Source of the DNA: Nocardioides donggukensis
GTDB taxonomy: Bacteria > Actinomycetota > Actinomycetes > Propionibacteriales > Nocardioidaceae
Assembly (NCBI RefSeq): GCF_014842875.1
Contig: NZ_JACYXZ010000001.1
Coordinates: forward strand, 62,001-126,000
DNA length: 64,000 bases
Reading direction: 5' to 3'
Part shown: positions 33,060 through 42,034 of the stretch, in pieces
How positions within the stretch are numbered: position 1 is the first letter of the stretch
Layout: every line of letters begins with the position of its first letter
Program-made: the position numbers and the translations under genes
The notes under the pieces: generated by a model
The model's database searches: none
What the model saw: only the letters and a program-made list of their open reading frames with translations
Told to the model about the DNA's origin: nothing

Positions 33060-34673
33060 ATGGCCGAGGACCTCAGGACGGTGACCGCGGACCTGCGAGC
33101 CCGGCTGGCCGCGGCGCGCGAGGGCGGCGCGGGCGGCTCGGACGCCGCCCGGGCCAAGCACACCGACCGCGGCAAGCTGCTGGTCCGCGACCGGGTGGAC
33201 CGGCTGCTCGACCCGGGCTCGCCGTTCCTCGAGCTCAGCCCCCTGGCCGCCACCGGGATGTACGCCGGCCCCGACGCCTCGCCCGACGACCCGGACGTCG
33301 TGCCGAGCGCCGGCATCGTCACCGGGATCGGCCGGGTCAGCGGCCGCGAGGTGATGGTGATCGCCAACGACGCGACCGTGAAGGGCGGCACCTACTACCC
33401 GATCACCGTCAAGAAGCACCTGCGCGCCCAGCAGATCGCCGCCGAGAACCGGCTCCCGTGCATCGCCCTGGTCGACTCCGGCGGCGCGTTCCTGCCGCTC
33501 CAGGACGAGGTCTTCCCGGACCGGGAGCACTTCGGCCGGATCTTCTTCAACCAGGCCACGATGTCGGCCCGCGGCATCCCGCAGGTGGCGGCGGTCATGG
33601 GCTCGTGCACCGCCGGCGGCGCCTACGTCCCGGCGATGTCCGACGAGACCGTGATCGTCCGGGACCAGGGCACGATCTTCCTCGGCGGGCCGCCGCTGGT
33701 GAAGGCCGCGACCGGCGAGGTGGTCACCGCCGAGGACCTCGGCGGCGGTGACGTCCACGCCCGCCGCTCCGGCGTGGTGGACCACCTCGCGGAGGACGAC
33801 GCGCACGCGCTCGCGATCGTCCGCAGCATCGTCGACACCTTCGAGGTGGGCGCCGGCTTCGAGACCGGCACGGGCCGCCGCCCGCAACCGCCCCGGGAGA
33901 TCGAGGAGCCGCACGAGGACCCGGCCGGGCTCTACGACGTGGTGCCGGCCGACACCCGCACGCCGTACGACGTGCGCGAGGTGATCCGGCGGATCGTCGA
34001 CGGCAGCCGGCTCCAGGAGTTCAAGGAGCTCTACGGCGAGACACTGGTCTGCGGCTTCGCGCGGATCCACGGCCACCCGGTCGGGATCGTCGCCAACAAC
34101 GGCATCCTGTTCAGCGAGTCCGCGCTCAAGGGCGCGCACTTCATCGAGCTGTGCAACCAGCGCGGCATCCCGCTGGTGTTCCTGCAGAACATCACCGGCT
34201 TCATGGTCGGCCGGGAGTACGAGAACCGCGGCATCGCCCGGGACGGTGCCAAGCTGGTCACCGCCGTCGCGTGCAGCGTCGTACCGAAGTTCACCGTGGT
34301 CATCGGCGGCTCGTTCGGGGCCGGCAACTACGGCATGTGCGGGCGTGCCTACGACCCGCGCTTCCTCTGGATGTGGCCCAACGCCCGGATCTCGGTGATG
34401 GGCGGGGAGCAGGCCGCGGCCGTGCTCGCCACCGTGCGCCGCGACGGCATCGAGGCCCGGGGCGGGTCCTGGTCGGCCGAGGAGGAGGAGCAGTTCCGGG
34501 CGCCGATCCGGGACACCTACGAGGCCCAGGGCTCGCCGTACTACTCCACGGCCCGGCTCTGGGACGACGGCGTGATCGACCCGGCCGACACCCGGCGGGT
34601 CCTCGGCATGGGCCTGGCCGCCGCGGCCGACGCGCCGATCCCCGGCCCCTCCTACGGCATCTTCCGGATGTGA
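33060..34673 (+). CDS. mccB: Methylcrotonyl-CoA carboxylase-type carboxyltransferase (beta) subunit
   Basis: The 537-residue crotonase-fold carboxyltransferase moves CO2 from carboxybiotin to an acyl-CoA. Diagnostic segments are [63 protein letters not shown] and [16 protein letters not shown], all typical of methylcrotonyl-CoA/geranyl-CoA carboxylases rather than the propionyl type. GGAAGG lies about 10 nt before ATG 33060. The stop overlaps the alpha-subunit start (TGATG). Together with HMG-CoA lyase downstream it indicates leucine/isovalerate breakdown. The open frame extends far upstream, but only through the amidohydrolase gene in a non-coding frame. Confidence 0.93.
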   Translation: MAEDLRTVTADLRARLAAAREGGAGGSDAARAKHTDRGKLLVRDRVDRLLDPGSPFLELSPLAATGMYAGPDASPDDPDVVPSAGIVTGIGRVSGREVMVIANDATVKGGTYYPITVKKHLRAQQIAAENRLPCIALVDSGGAFLPLQDEVFPDREHFGRIFFNQATMSARGIPQVAAVMGSCTAGGAYVPAMSDETVIVRDQGTIFLGGPPLVKAATGEVVTAEDLGGGDVHARRSGVVDHLAEDDAHALAIVRSIVDTFEVGAGFETGTGRRPQPPREIEEPHEDPAGLYDVVPADTRTPYDVREVIRRIVDGSRLQEFKELYGETLVCGFARIHGHPVGIVANNGILFSESALKGAHFIELCNQRGIPLVFLQNITGFMVGREYENRGIARDGAKLVTAVACSVVPKFTVVIGGSFGAGNYGMCGRAYDPRFLWMWPNARISVMGGEQAAAVLATVRRDGIEARGGSWSAEEEEQFRAPIRDTYEAQGSPYYSTARLWDDGVIDPADTRRVLGMGLAAAADAPIPGPSYGIFRM

Positions 34674-36625
34674 TGACGATGGACCACGAGATCAGGGACC
34701 ACGAGATCAGGGACCACCGGGGGCTGGGCTGCGTGCTGGTCGCCAACCGCGGCGAGATCGCGCTGCGGATCGTGCGTGGCTGCCGCGCCCTCGGCCTGCG
34801 CAGCGTCGCGATCCACTCCGAGCTGGACGCGCACGCGCCGCATGTGATCGCCGCCGACGACTCTGTGCCGGTGCCGAGCTACCTCGACATCGACGCCGTC
34901 GTGGCCGCCGCCGTCGGTGCCGGCGCCGACGCGATCCACCCGGGCTACGGCTTCCTCTCCGAGCGCGCGGCGTTCGCGGCCGCCGTCGAGGCCGCGGGGC
35001 TCCGGCTGGTCGGGCCCTCGGCCCGGGTCATGGAGCAGATGGGCCGCAAGGACGCGGCCCGCGAGATCGCGGTCGCGGCGGGGGTGCCGGTCGTGCCGTC
35101 CTACTCCGTCGAGGACCCGGTCTCCTCGATGAGCCTGCCGGTGCTGGTCAAGGCCGCCGCCGGCGGCGGCGGCAAGGGCATGCGGATCGTGCGCACCGCC
35201 GAGGAGTACGACGCCGCGGTCACCTCGGCGCGTCGCGAGGCGGCCTCGTCGTTCGGCGACGACACCCTGCTCGTGGAGAAGTACGTCGAGCACGGGCGGC
35301 ACATCGAGGTGCAGGTGCTCGCCGACGGCCACGGCAACGTCCGGCACTTCTTCGAGCGGGACTGCTCGACCCAGCGTCGGCACCAGAAGGTGCTCGAGGA
35401 GGCCCCCGCGCCGACCATCGGCCAGGAGGTCCGGGACCGGGTGACCGGGGCGGCGGTCGCCCTGGCCGAGCACGTCGGCTACGTCAACGCCGGCACCGTC
35501 GAGTTCCTGCTCGACACCGACACCGGCGAGGCCTACTTCCTCGAGATGAACACCCGGCTCCAGGTGGAGCACCCGGTCACCGAGCTGGCGGTCCGGGTCG
35601 CGGGCCAGCCGCTGGACCTGGTGCAGCTGCAGCTGCGGGTCACCGGCGGGCACCGGCTCGACTTCGCCCAGCAGGACGTCGCGCTGCACGGGCACGCCAT
35701 CGAGGCGCGGGTCTACGCCGAGGACTCGTTCGCCGGGTTCCTGCCGCAGGCCGGCACCGCCACGCTGGTGCGCTGGCCCGAGCACGCCCGGGTCGACGCG
35801 GCGCTGGAGACCGGTCAGGTCGTCTCGACGGCCTACGACCCGATGCTGGGCAAGGTGATCGTGCACGGCCCGGACCGGGAGACCGCTCGCCGGGCGCTGG
35901 TGGCGGCCCTGGACGACACCGCGATCCTCGGCCTCACCACCAACGCCGGGTTCCTGCGGACGCTGGTCGCCTCCGAGGAGTTCCGCGACGCCACGATCGA
36001 CACCGCCTGGCTGGACGGCGCCACGATCGACCCGCCGGGAGCAGACTTGGCCCGGCTGGTCGCGGCCTGGACCGACGTCGCGGTCCGCACCCTGACCGCC
36101 GGCGAGCCACACCCCTTCGTCCCGGACGGCTGGCGGCTGGGAGCCGACCCGGCCGCGACGATCGTGGAGCTGGACCGGCCGGTCCGGGTGGACCGTGCGC
36201 GCGGCGAGGTCGACGGGGTGCCGGTGCGCGAGCTCAGCTGCGCGGACCACCTCGTGGTGCTCGAGGTCGAGGGCCGCCGGCACCGTGCCGTGGTCGCGCT
36301 CGGCGGGCACGCCATCGAGGTCGTCCTCGAGGGGCACCGGCACGTCTTCGGACGCCCGGACCCGTTCGCCGACAGCTCCGCCGTCGCCGGGGACGGCACC
36401 GTGCTGGCGCCGATGCCGGGCACCGTGCTCGACGTGGCGGTGACCGAGGGACAGTCGGTCGCGGAGGGGGAGCTGCTGGGGGTCCTGGAGGCCATGAAGA
36501 TGGAGCTGTCCCTGAAGGCGCCGTTCGCCGGGGTCGTGGCCAGTGTCGGGGCGGGCACCGGGGACCAGGTCGCCCTCGGGGCCGCGCTGTTCGTCGTCGA
36601 CCCGCCCGAGGAGGAGACGTCATGA
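34673..36625 (+). CDS. mccA: Methylcrotonyl-CoA carboxylase-type biotin carboxylase/BCCP (alpha) subunit
   Basis: The 650-residue biotin-containing subunit has a biotin carboxylase ATP-grasp core (LVANRGEIALRIVRGCRALG at ~20-39, KAAAGGGGKGMRIV glycine-rich loop, EMNTRLQVEHPVTE) and a C-terminal biotinyl domain with LEAMKMELSL; Lys ~609 is biotinylated. It carboxylates biotin using bicarbonate and ATP, then hands it to the beta subunit. The start ATG shares its A with the beta stop (TGATG). Residues 4-13 read HEIRDHEIRD, a 15-bp tandem duplication (about 34682-34711) in the otherwise dispensable N-terminus. HMG-CoA lyase follows with an ATGA overlap. Confidence 0.94.
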   Translation: MTMDHEIRDHEIRDHRGLGCVLVANRGEIALRIVRGCRALGLRSVAIHSELDAHAPHVIAADDSVPVPSYLDIDAVVAAAVGAGADAIHPGYGFLSERAAFAAAVEAAGLRLVGPSARVMEQMGRKDAAREIAVAAGVPVVPSYSVEDPVSSMSLPVLVKAAAGGGGKGMRIVRTAEEYDAAVTSARREAASSFGDDTLLVEKYVEHGRHIEVQVLADGHGNVRHFFERDCSTQRRHQKVLEEAPAPTIGQEVRDRVTGAAVALAEHVGYVNAGTVEFLLDTDTGEAYFLEMNTRLQVEHPVTELAVRVAGQPLDLVQLQLRVTGGHRLDFAQQDVALHGHAIEARVYAEDSFAGFLPQAGTATLVRWPEHARVDAALETGQVVSTAYDPMLGKVIVHGPDRETARRALVAALDDTAILGLTTNAGFLRTLVASEEFRDATIDTAWLDGATIDPPGADLARLVAAWTDVAVRTLTAGEPHPFVPDGWRLGADPAATIVELDRPVRVDRARGEVDGVPVRELSCADHLVVLEVEGRRHRAVVALGGHAIEVVLEGHRHVFGRPDPFADSSAVAGDGTVLAPMPGTVLDVAVTEGQSVAEGELLGVLEAMKMELSLKAPFAGVVASVGAGTGDQVALGAALFVVDPPEEETS

Positions 36626-37563
36626 GGGAGCCGCACGTCGTCCCCGACCGGGCGGACCTGCCCGAGCGGGTGACGATCTGGGAGGTCGGCCCGCGGGACG
36701 GGCTGCAGAACGAGCAGGGCACGGTCGCGACCGAGGACAAGGCGGCGTTCGTCCGCCGGCTGCTGGCCGCCGGGCTGCCGATCGTCGAGGCCACCAGCTT
36801 CGTGCACCCGCGCTGGGTGCCGCAGCTGGCCGATGCCGCCGAGCTGATGACGAGCCTGGTCGCCGACCTCGGCGACGCCGCGCGCGAGCTGCCGGTGCTG
36901 GTGCCCAACGAGCGCGGCCTGGACCGGGCGCTCGAGCTCGGCCTGCGACACGTGGCGATCTTCGGGTCGGCCACCGAGACCTTCGCGCAGCGCAACCTCA
37001 ACCGGAGCCTGGACGAGCAGTTCGCGATGTTCGAGCCGACCGTGCGCCGGGCCCGGGAGGCCGGGATGGACGTCCGCGCCTACGTCTCGATGTGCTTCGG
37101 CGACCCCTGGGAGGGGGCGGTCCCGGTGGAGCAGGTGGTGGAGGTGGGCCGGCGGCTCTTCGACCTGGGCGCCAGCCAGTTGAGTCTCGGCGACACGATC
37201 GGCGTCGGCACCGCCGGTCACGTCCGCTCGCTGCTCCGGGCGTTCACCACCGCCGGACTCGGCGTCGAGCACCTGGCGGTGCACTTCCACGACACCTACG
37301 GGCAGGCCCTCGCCAACGCCTACGCCGCCCTCGAGGAGGGCGTCACCACGTTCGACGCCAGTGCCGGCGGGCTCGGTGGCTGCCCGTACGCCGAGAGCGC
37401 CACCGGCAACCTCGCCACCGAGGACCTGGTCTGGATGCTGCACGGACTGGGCATCGGGACCGGCGTCGACCTCGCGGCACTGACCGAGGCCAGCGTGTGG
37501 ATGGCCGGTCGGCTCGGTCGCCCGAGTCCCTCGCGGGTGGTTCAGGCACAATCTGGCGCATGA
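36622..37563 (+). CDS. Hydroxymethylglutaryl-CoA lyase
   Basis: The 313-residue TIM-barrel lyase cleaves HMG-CoA to acetyl-CoA and acetoacetate, the last step of leucine breakdown. VTIWEVGPRDGLQNE (~18-32) is the conserved first strand with metal-binding Asp, EATSFVHPRWVPQ and the late GLGGCPYAESATGNLATED (~252-270) with the catalytic Cys are characteristic. It is translationally coupled to mccA (ATGA 36622-36625) and to the sulfotransferase gene after it (ATGA 37560-37563). Isovaleryl-CoA dehydrogenase and methylglutaconyl-CoA hydratase are not in the window. Confidence 0.94.
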   Translation: MREPHVVPDRADLPERVTIWEVGPRDGLQNEQGTVATEDKAAFVRRLLAAGLPIVEATSFVHPRWVPQLADAAELMTSLVADLGDAARELPVLVPNERGLDRALELGLRHVAIFGSATETFAQRNLNRSLDEQFAMFEPTVRRAREAGMDVRAYVSMCFGDPWEGAVPVEQVVEVGRRLFDLGASQLSLGDTIGVGTAGHVRSLLRAFTTAGLGVEHLAVHFHDTYGQALANAYAALEEGVTTFDASAGGLGGCPYAESATGNLATEDLVWMLHGLGIGTGVDLAALTEASVWMAGRLGRPSPSRVVQAQSGA

Positions 37564-38648
37564 GTCGCACCGTCTACCTGCACATCGGCGCTCCCAAGAC
37601 CGGGACGACGTACCTGCAGGACCGGCTGAGCCGCAACGTGCGGACCCTGGCCCAGCACGACGTCCACGTCCCGACCGGGTCGATGTTCGTCTCGCCGGCG
37701 CTGTTCCAGTTCCGCGCCGCGCTCGACCTGCTCGACCAGGACTGGGGCGGTGCTCCCGGCCACGCCGAGGGTGCCTGGCCGGCCCTGGTCAAGCAGGTAC
37801 GCCGCCGCAGCGGCACGGTCGTGGTCAGCCACGAGATCTTCGCTCCCGCGCCGGCGACGAAGATCGCCAAGCTCATGAACGACCTGCAGGGCTCCGAGGT
37901 GCACATCGTCTACAGCGCCCGCGACCTCGCGCGGCAGCTGCCGGCCGCCTGGCAGGAGAGCATCAAGCAGGGCCGACGGTGGAAGTTCCGGACCTTCCTC
38001 GACAAGGCCGAGAAGGGCGACGCCTGGTTCATGCGGGCCTTCGACCTGCCCACGGTGCTGAACACGTGGACGAGGAACCTGCCCCCTGAGCGGGTGCACG
38101 TCGTGACCGTGCCCCCGTCCGGCTCGGCGCCCACCGAGCTCTGGGAGCGCTTCTGCACCGTGTTCGGCATCGACCCGGCCTGGGCTCCGCTGGACAGCGA
38201 GCGGGCCAACGAGTCGCTCGGGATCGCCGAGACCCAGCTGCTGCGCCAGCTCAACCGACGCATCGACCGCCGCACCCGGCGCTCGGCCCCGCACGACCAG
38301 CTGATCGGCCGGCTGCTCGCGTCCAACGAGCTGGTCTCGACGAGCTCCCGCCGGGTGGAGCTGCCACCCGAGCGGGAGGCCTGGGCCGCCGAGCAGGCCG
38401 AGCGGTGGATCGACTGGGTGCGCGGGTCGGGCGTGCACGTCATCGGCGACGTGGACGACCTGCGTCCCCGCCCCCGGGGCGAGGGCGTCCGGTGGCGCAA
38501 CCCGGACACGGTCTCGAACAAGGCGCTCTCCCGAGCCGCGCTCCAGGCGCTCGCGGTGATGACCAAGGAGGCCGCCAAGCGGCCCGATCCCGAGCGCGAG
38601 CTGGGGGCGCGGATCAAGAGACGTGCGCAGGAGTGGCGCAGTCGATGA
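37560..38648 (+). CDS. Sulfotransferase-family protein (first of three)
   Basis: The 362-residue protein has the PAPS-binding loop at its extreme N-terminus: LHIGAPKTGTTYLQ (residues 7-20). A 3'-phosphate-binding region with SARDLARQLPAAWQ (~119-132) follows, then the helical C-terminal part with AETQLLRQLNRR and GDVDDLRPR. This fold transfers sulfate from PAPS to hydroxyl or amino groups, often on lipids or glycans in actinobacteria; the acceptor is unknown. ATG 37560 overlaps the HMG-CoA lyase stop (ATGA), an odd pairing of catabolism and surface-modification genes. Two related genes follow on the same strand. Confidence 0.85.
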   Translation: MSRTVYLHIGAPKTGTTYLQDRLSRNVRTLAQHDVHVPTGSMFVSPALFQFRAALDLLDQDWGGAPGHAEGAWPALVKQVRRRSGTVVVSHEIFAPAPATKIAKLMNDLQGSEVHIVYSARDLARQLPAAWQESIKQGRRWKFRTFLDKAEKGDAWFMRAFDLPTVLNTWTRNLPPERVHVVTVPPSGSAPTELWERFCTVFGIDPAWAPLDSERANESLGIAETQLLRQLNRRIDRRTRRSAPHDQLIGRLLASNELVSTSSRRVELPPEREAWAAEQAERWIDWVRGSGVHVIGDVDDLRPRPRGEGVRWRNPDTVSNKALSRAALQALAVMTKEAAKRPDPERELGARIKRRAQEWRSR

Positions 38649-38658
38649 GCCGCACCGG

Positions 38659-40071
38659 ATGACCGAGCGTGCGCTGGCCACCGCCTGGGTCGCCCACCTG
38701 CGGGCCGGGGGAACGACCCCGTGGGGTGACTTCGGGTCCGGCTCCCCGGGAGGCCCGCCCGGGGAGTGGCCGCCCGGGGATGGGGCCACGGGGGGCAGGA
38801 CGTCCGGGGAGTGGCCGACCGGGGAGTGGCCGACCGGTCCGGCCGGGCTGCCCGCGGCCGGGCAGCTCGAGCTGGTGCGCCGTCTGAACGCCGCTCGGCC
38901 GACCGGAGCCGGACCGCTCCCGGGGCCGCTGGTGGACCGGGTGCTGGCCACGAGCGCCCCCGGCCGCGGACTCCCCGACCGTGCCCTGGTCGGTGTCGGC
39001 GACGGCACCCGGTTCGGCCCGCCGCCCGCGGACCCGACCGCCGTGCCGGCCGCCGAGCTGGTGCGGCTGGCGGCCGGCGTGCTCGCCGAGGTCGCCGCCG
39101 GGGCCTGCCCCGAGATGGATGCCGACGTGCATGCCGACCCGGACTCTGTCCCGGATGTTGGCCCGGGCTCCGGCCCGGGCTCCGGCCCGGGCTCCGGCCC
39201 GGGCACCGACCCGGTGCCGGGGCGGCGGCCGGTCCCGTGGCGTCGCGACCACCGGCTCGCCGGAGACCCGCACCTGGCCCGGGTGACCGGTTCGGCGCTG
39301 GAGGTCGCCGGCCACCGGCGCGGCCTGCGGCCGCCCGTGGTGCTGGTGCTCGGCGACGACCTGTCCCGCGTCCTGGCCGACGTGTGGCGCTGGCGGGTCA
39401 CCAGCCGGGGGGTGACGCCCACCTGGGACTGGTGGGTCCGGCACTGGGCGGCCCGGGACCAGCTGCCACCGCGCGCCGACCTGACCGCGATCGCCGACCG
39501 GTGGGCCGCACGGGTCGGCCCGGGCCGGGTGCACCTGCTGGTCGGACCGGACCCCCTCGCGGACGCGGGCCGGCTCCTCGGCCACCGCGGCCCGCTCGCC
39601 CCGTCGGGCCTGTCCTCCCGTGCGGACCGGGCGGACTCGGCCGACCGGGCGTACTCGGCGGACCAGGCGGACCAGGGGCTCTCGGCCGCCGCCGTCGAGC
39701 TGGTCCGCCAGCTCAACCGCGTGCTGCGGGTGCTGGTGCCGCCGGCACGTCACCAGCAGGTGCTGGGCCGGGTCACCGCGACCTGGCTGGCGGCCGAGAC
39801 CGGGCCTCCGCCGGCCCTGCCGGACGAGGTCCGCGAGTGGGTGCGCGCGCGGGCCGAGCGAATGCGCTCCCAGATCGCCGCTGCTCGCTACCCTGTGCAC
39901 GGCGATCCCGACGCGCTCCTGCCGAGGGCCGTCGACGATCCTGGTGGGCCCGCCGGACCCGGTGGGCCCGGTGGGCCCGCAGGCGGGCCTGCCGGGGGCG
40001 GATCCATGGACGAGGCGGTTCTCGACGTGGCGCTACGGACGCTGCTGAGCGCGAAGGAGGCCGGTCGGTGA
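38659..40071 (+). CDS. Degenerate sulfotransferase paralogue without PAPS loop
   Basis: The 470-residue protein has no PKTGT loop; its N-terminal half is low-complexity (GEWPTGEWPTG at ~49-59, GSGPGSGPGSGPG at ~172-184). Residues ~225-430 nevertheless parallel its neighbours: VLVLGDDLSRVLADVWRWRV matches their VYSARDLARQLPAAWQESI segment, VGPGRVHLLVGP their PPERVHVVTVP, and AVELVRQLNRVLR their ETQLLRQLNRR, in the same order. It looks like a paralogue that kept the scaffold and lost cofactor binding. ATG 38659 lies 11 nt after the first gene; the stop overlaps the third (GTGA). A structural or regulatory partner role is a guess. Confidence 0.6.
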   Translation: MTERALATAWVAHLRAGGTTPWGDFGSGSPGGPPGEWPPGDGATGGRTSGEWPTGEWPTGPAGLPAAGQLELVRRLNAARPTGAGPLPGPLVDRVLATSAPGRGLPDRALVGVGDGTRFGPPPADPTAVPAAELVRLAAGVLAEVAAGACPEMDADVHADPDSVPDVGPGSGPGSGPGSGPGTDPVPGRRPVPWRRDHRLAGDPHLARVTGSALEVAGHRRGLRPPVVLVLGDDLSRVLADVWRWRVTSRGVTPTWDWWVRHWAARDQLPPRADLTAIADRWAARVGPGRVHLLVGPDPLADAGRLLGHRGPLAPSGLSSRADRADSADRAYSADQADQGLSAAAVELVRQLNRVLRVLVPPARHQQVLGRVTATWLAAETGPPPALPDEVREWVRARAERMRSQIAAARYPVHGDPDALLPRAVDDPGGPAGPGGPGGPAGGPAGGGSMDEAVLDVALRTLLSAKEAGR

Positions 40072-41282
40072 GCCCGAAGCGGGTGCTGATCCACGTGGGC
40101 ACACCCAAGACCGGCACGTCGTACCTCCAGGACGTCCTGTTCCGCAACCGCGAGGTGCTGGCCCGACAGGGCATCCTCTACCCGGCCGACCGGTTCGACG
40201 CGCACTTCCTCGCCGCGCTCGACCTGATGCGGCTGCCCTGGGGCGGGCTGGAGACCGAGGCCGTGGGCGCCTGGGACGCGCTCGCCGAGCAGGTCCGCGC
40301 CTGGGACGGCACGGTGATCATCAGCCACGAGATCCTGGCCACCGCCACCCGGGCGCAGGTCCGCCGGGCGATGCGCTCGCTGGGCCACCCCGACACCGAG
40401 GTGCACGTGCTCGTCTCGGCCCGCGACCTGGTGCGCCAGATCCCCGCCGAGTGGCAGGAGAACGTCAAGCACCGGCGCACGATCCGCTACCACGCGTTCC
40501 TCGACCAGATCCGGGACCCGGAGCGCTCGGGGGCGATCGCCACCTGGTTCTGGGGCGTCCAGGAGATCCCCGACATCCTGCACCGCTGGGGCGACCGACT
40601 CGACCCCGGCCGCGTGCACTTGGTCACCGTCCCCCATGCCGGGGCGGCGCCGACGCTGCTGTGGGAGCGCTTCGTCGAGGCCTTCGGCCTCGGCGAGGTC
40701 GAGCTCGATCTGCACGACGAGCGGGCCAACCCCTCGCTCGGTGCGCCGGAGACCGCCCTGCTGCGGCGGGTCAACCGCGCCGTCAACAAGACCGTGCCCC
40801 CGGCCGACTACCGGCCGCTGGTCCGCGAGCTGCTGGCCCACCAGACGCTCTCCCGTCGCACCCGGTCGCCACGACTGTCGCTGCCGCCGGAGGCGCACGC
40901 GTGGGCCGAGGAGCTCTCCAAGGCCTGGGTCGCCGACCTTGGGGCCCGCGGGTACGACGTGGTCGGGGACCTCGGCGAGCTGCTGCCCGAGCCCGGGAGC
41001 GTGGAGTTCAGCGACCCCGACCGGCCGCGGGAGCGGCTGGTCAACCGGGCGGCGCTCGACGCGATCCGGGCCCTGGTGCGGGAGGCCGCCCGCCTCCGCC
41101 GGGTCGAGTCCGACCTGCGGGCCGAGCTGGACGAGGCGCACCGGGCGCTGGAGCGCGCGTACCTCCGGCCGAGCTACAAGGCGCGGGAGCGGATCGTCCG
41201 CTCGGCCGAGGGCCGGGGCGCCGGGCGCCGCCTGATGCGGCTCTACCGGCGGCTGCGGGGCAGGAGCTCGCGCCCGGCGTAG
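40068..41282 (+). CDS. Sulfotransferase-family protein (third of three)
   Basis: The 404-residue paralogue of the gene at 37560 has an intact PAPS loop IHVGTPKTGTSYLQD (~7-21), ISHEILATATRAQV, and SARDLVRQIPAEWQENV (~115-131). An extra C-terminal tail (~330-404) is rich in Arg/Glu/Leu heptads (AARLRRVESDLRAELDEAHR) and probably forms a coiled coil absent from the first paralogue. GTG 40068 overlaps the stop of the middle gene. Its last 40 nt overlap the 3' end of the convergent EcsC-like gene (41243-41282). The acceptor is unknown. Confidence 0.85.
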   Translation: MSPKRVLIHVGTPKTGTSYLQDVLFRNREVLARQGILYPADRFDAHFLAALDLMRLPWGGLETEAVGAWDALAEQVRAWDGTVIISHEILATATRAQVRRAMRSLGHPDTEVHVLVSARDLVRQIPAEWQENVKHRRTIRYHAFLDQIRDPERSGAIATWFWGVQEIPDILHRWGDRLDPGRVHLVTVPHAGAAPTLLWERFVEAFGLGEVELDLHDERANPSLGAPETALLRRVNRAVNKTVPPADYRPLVRELLAHQTLSRRTRSPRLSLPPEAHAWAEELSKAWVADLGARGYDVVGDLGELLPEPGSVEFSDPDRPRERLVNRAALDAIRALVREAARLRRVESDLRAELDEAHRALERAYLRPSYKARERIVRSAEGRGAGRRLMRLYRRLRGRSSRPA

Positions 41283-41935
41283 CGCCCGATCCGCCAGGTG
41301 GCGATGCCGTCCGCGCCCAGTCCGACGAGTCCCCCGACGACCGGCACCCGGCGCCCGATCGTCGTGGCCAGCCGCTTGCCGGCGACCTTCGTGATCAGCT
41401 CGGAGGCGACCTCGGCGGCCACGACCTTGTCGAGGTCGGGGTCGTGGACCGGTGCGGTGGCCAGCGCCATCGGGGGTGCCGGCAGTTTCTTCCGGCGGAC
41501 CAGCTCGGTGACCGCGTCCTCGCCGACCACGCAGACCAGCACGGCGTTGCGGACCCTCGGGTCGGCCAGGTCGTGGCCGCGCAGGGAGGCGATGGCGGCG
41601 ACCATCCGGCACTGGATCAGGGCCAGACCGGTGATGTTCGCGGGGATCGTCACCGTGGCCGTCACCAGTCCGCCGAGGTTGGTGGCGAAGCCCTGCGCCC
41701 CGGCGTACCGGACGTGGGTCTCGACGATCTGGCTGATCGCCGCCTCGACGTCACCGCCCTCGGCCTCGAGCGCCTTGCGGGCGGCCACGTCGGCGGCGGG
41801 CAGCGGCCCCACCCCGCGGATGGCGCGGTCCAGGGCCTGCCGGACGAACCCGGTGGTCAGCTCCGGCGCCGCCGCCGTGATCCGGGGGGCGAGCTTCGGC
41901 GCGAGCCGCTTGCCGACGCTGCTGCCGAATCCCAT
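41243..41935 (-). CDS. EcsC-family-like hypothetical protein
   Basis: The 230-residue protein resembles the EcsC family of unknown function: FATNLGGLVTATVTIPANITGLALIQCRMVAAIASL (in two overlapping stretches, ~101-135) forms amphipathic hydrophobic helices, and the C-terminal GRRVPVVGGLVGLGADGI is the conserved glycine-rich helix. It is probably membrane-associated. TAGGAT (41942-41947, reverse) ends 6 nt before ATG 41935, a leaderless layout. The 3' end runs 40 nt into the convergent sulfotransferase gene, so the mRNAs are complementary there. Function not assignable. Confidence 0.75.
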   Translation of the reverse strand: MGFGSSVGKRLAPKLAPRITAAAPELTTGFVRQALDRAIRGVGPLPAADVAARKALEAEGGDVEAAISQIVETHVRYAGAQGFATNLGGLVTATVTIPANITGLALIQCRMVAAIASLRGHDLADPRVRNAVLVCVVGEDAVTELVRRKKLPAPPMALATAPVHDPDLDKVVAAEVASELITKVAGKRLATTIGRRVPVVGGLVGLGADGIATWRIGRYAGRELLPRSRR

Positions 41936-42034
41936 GTCGCCATCCTAGGAGGGCCCGGGTTGCCGACCCCAGGGCCGCCCGGGACGACGGCCCGCACCGT
42001 GGTCGCGCGGGCAGGACCGGCCTATCGTGAGGGG

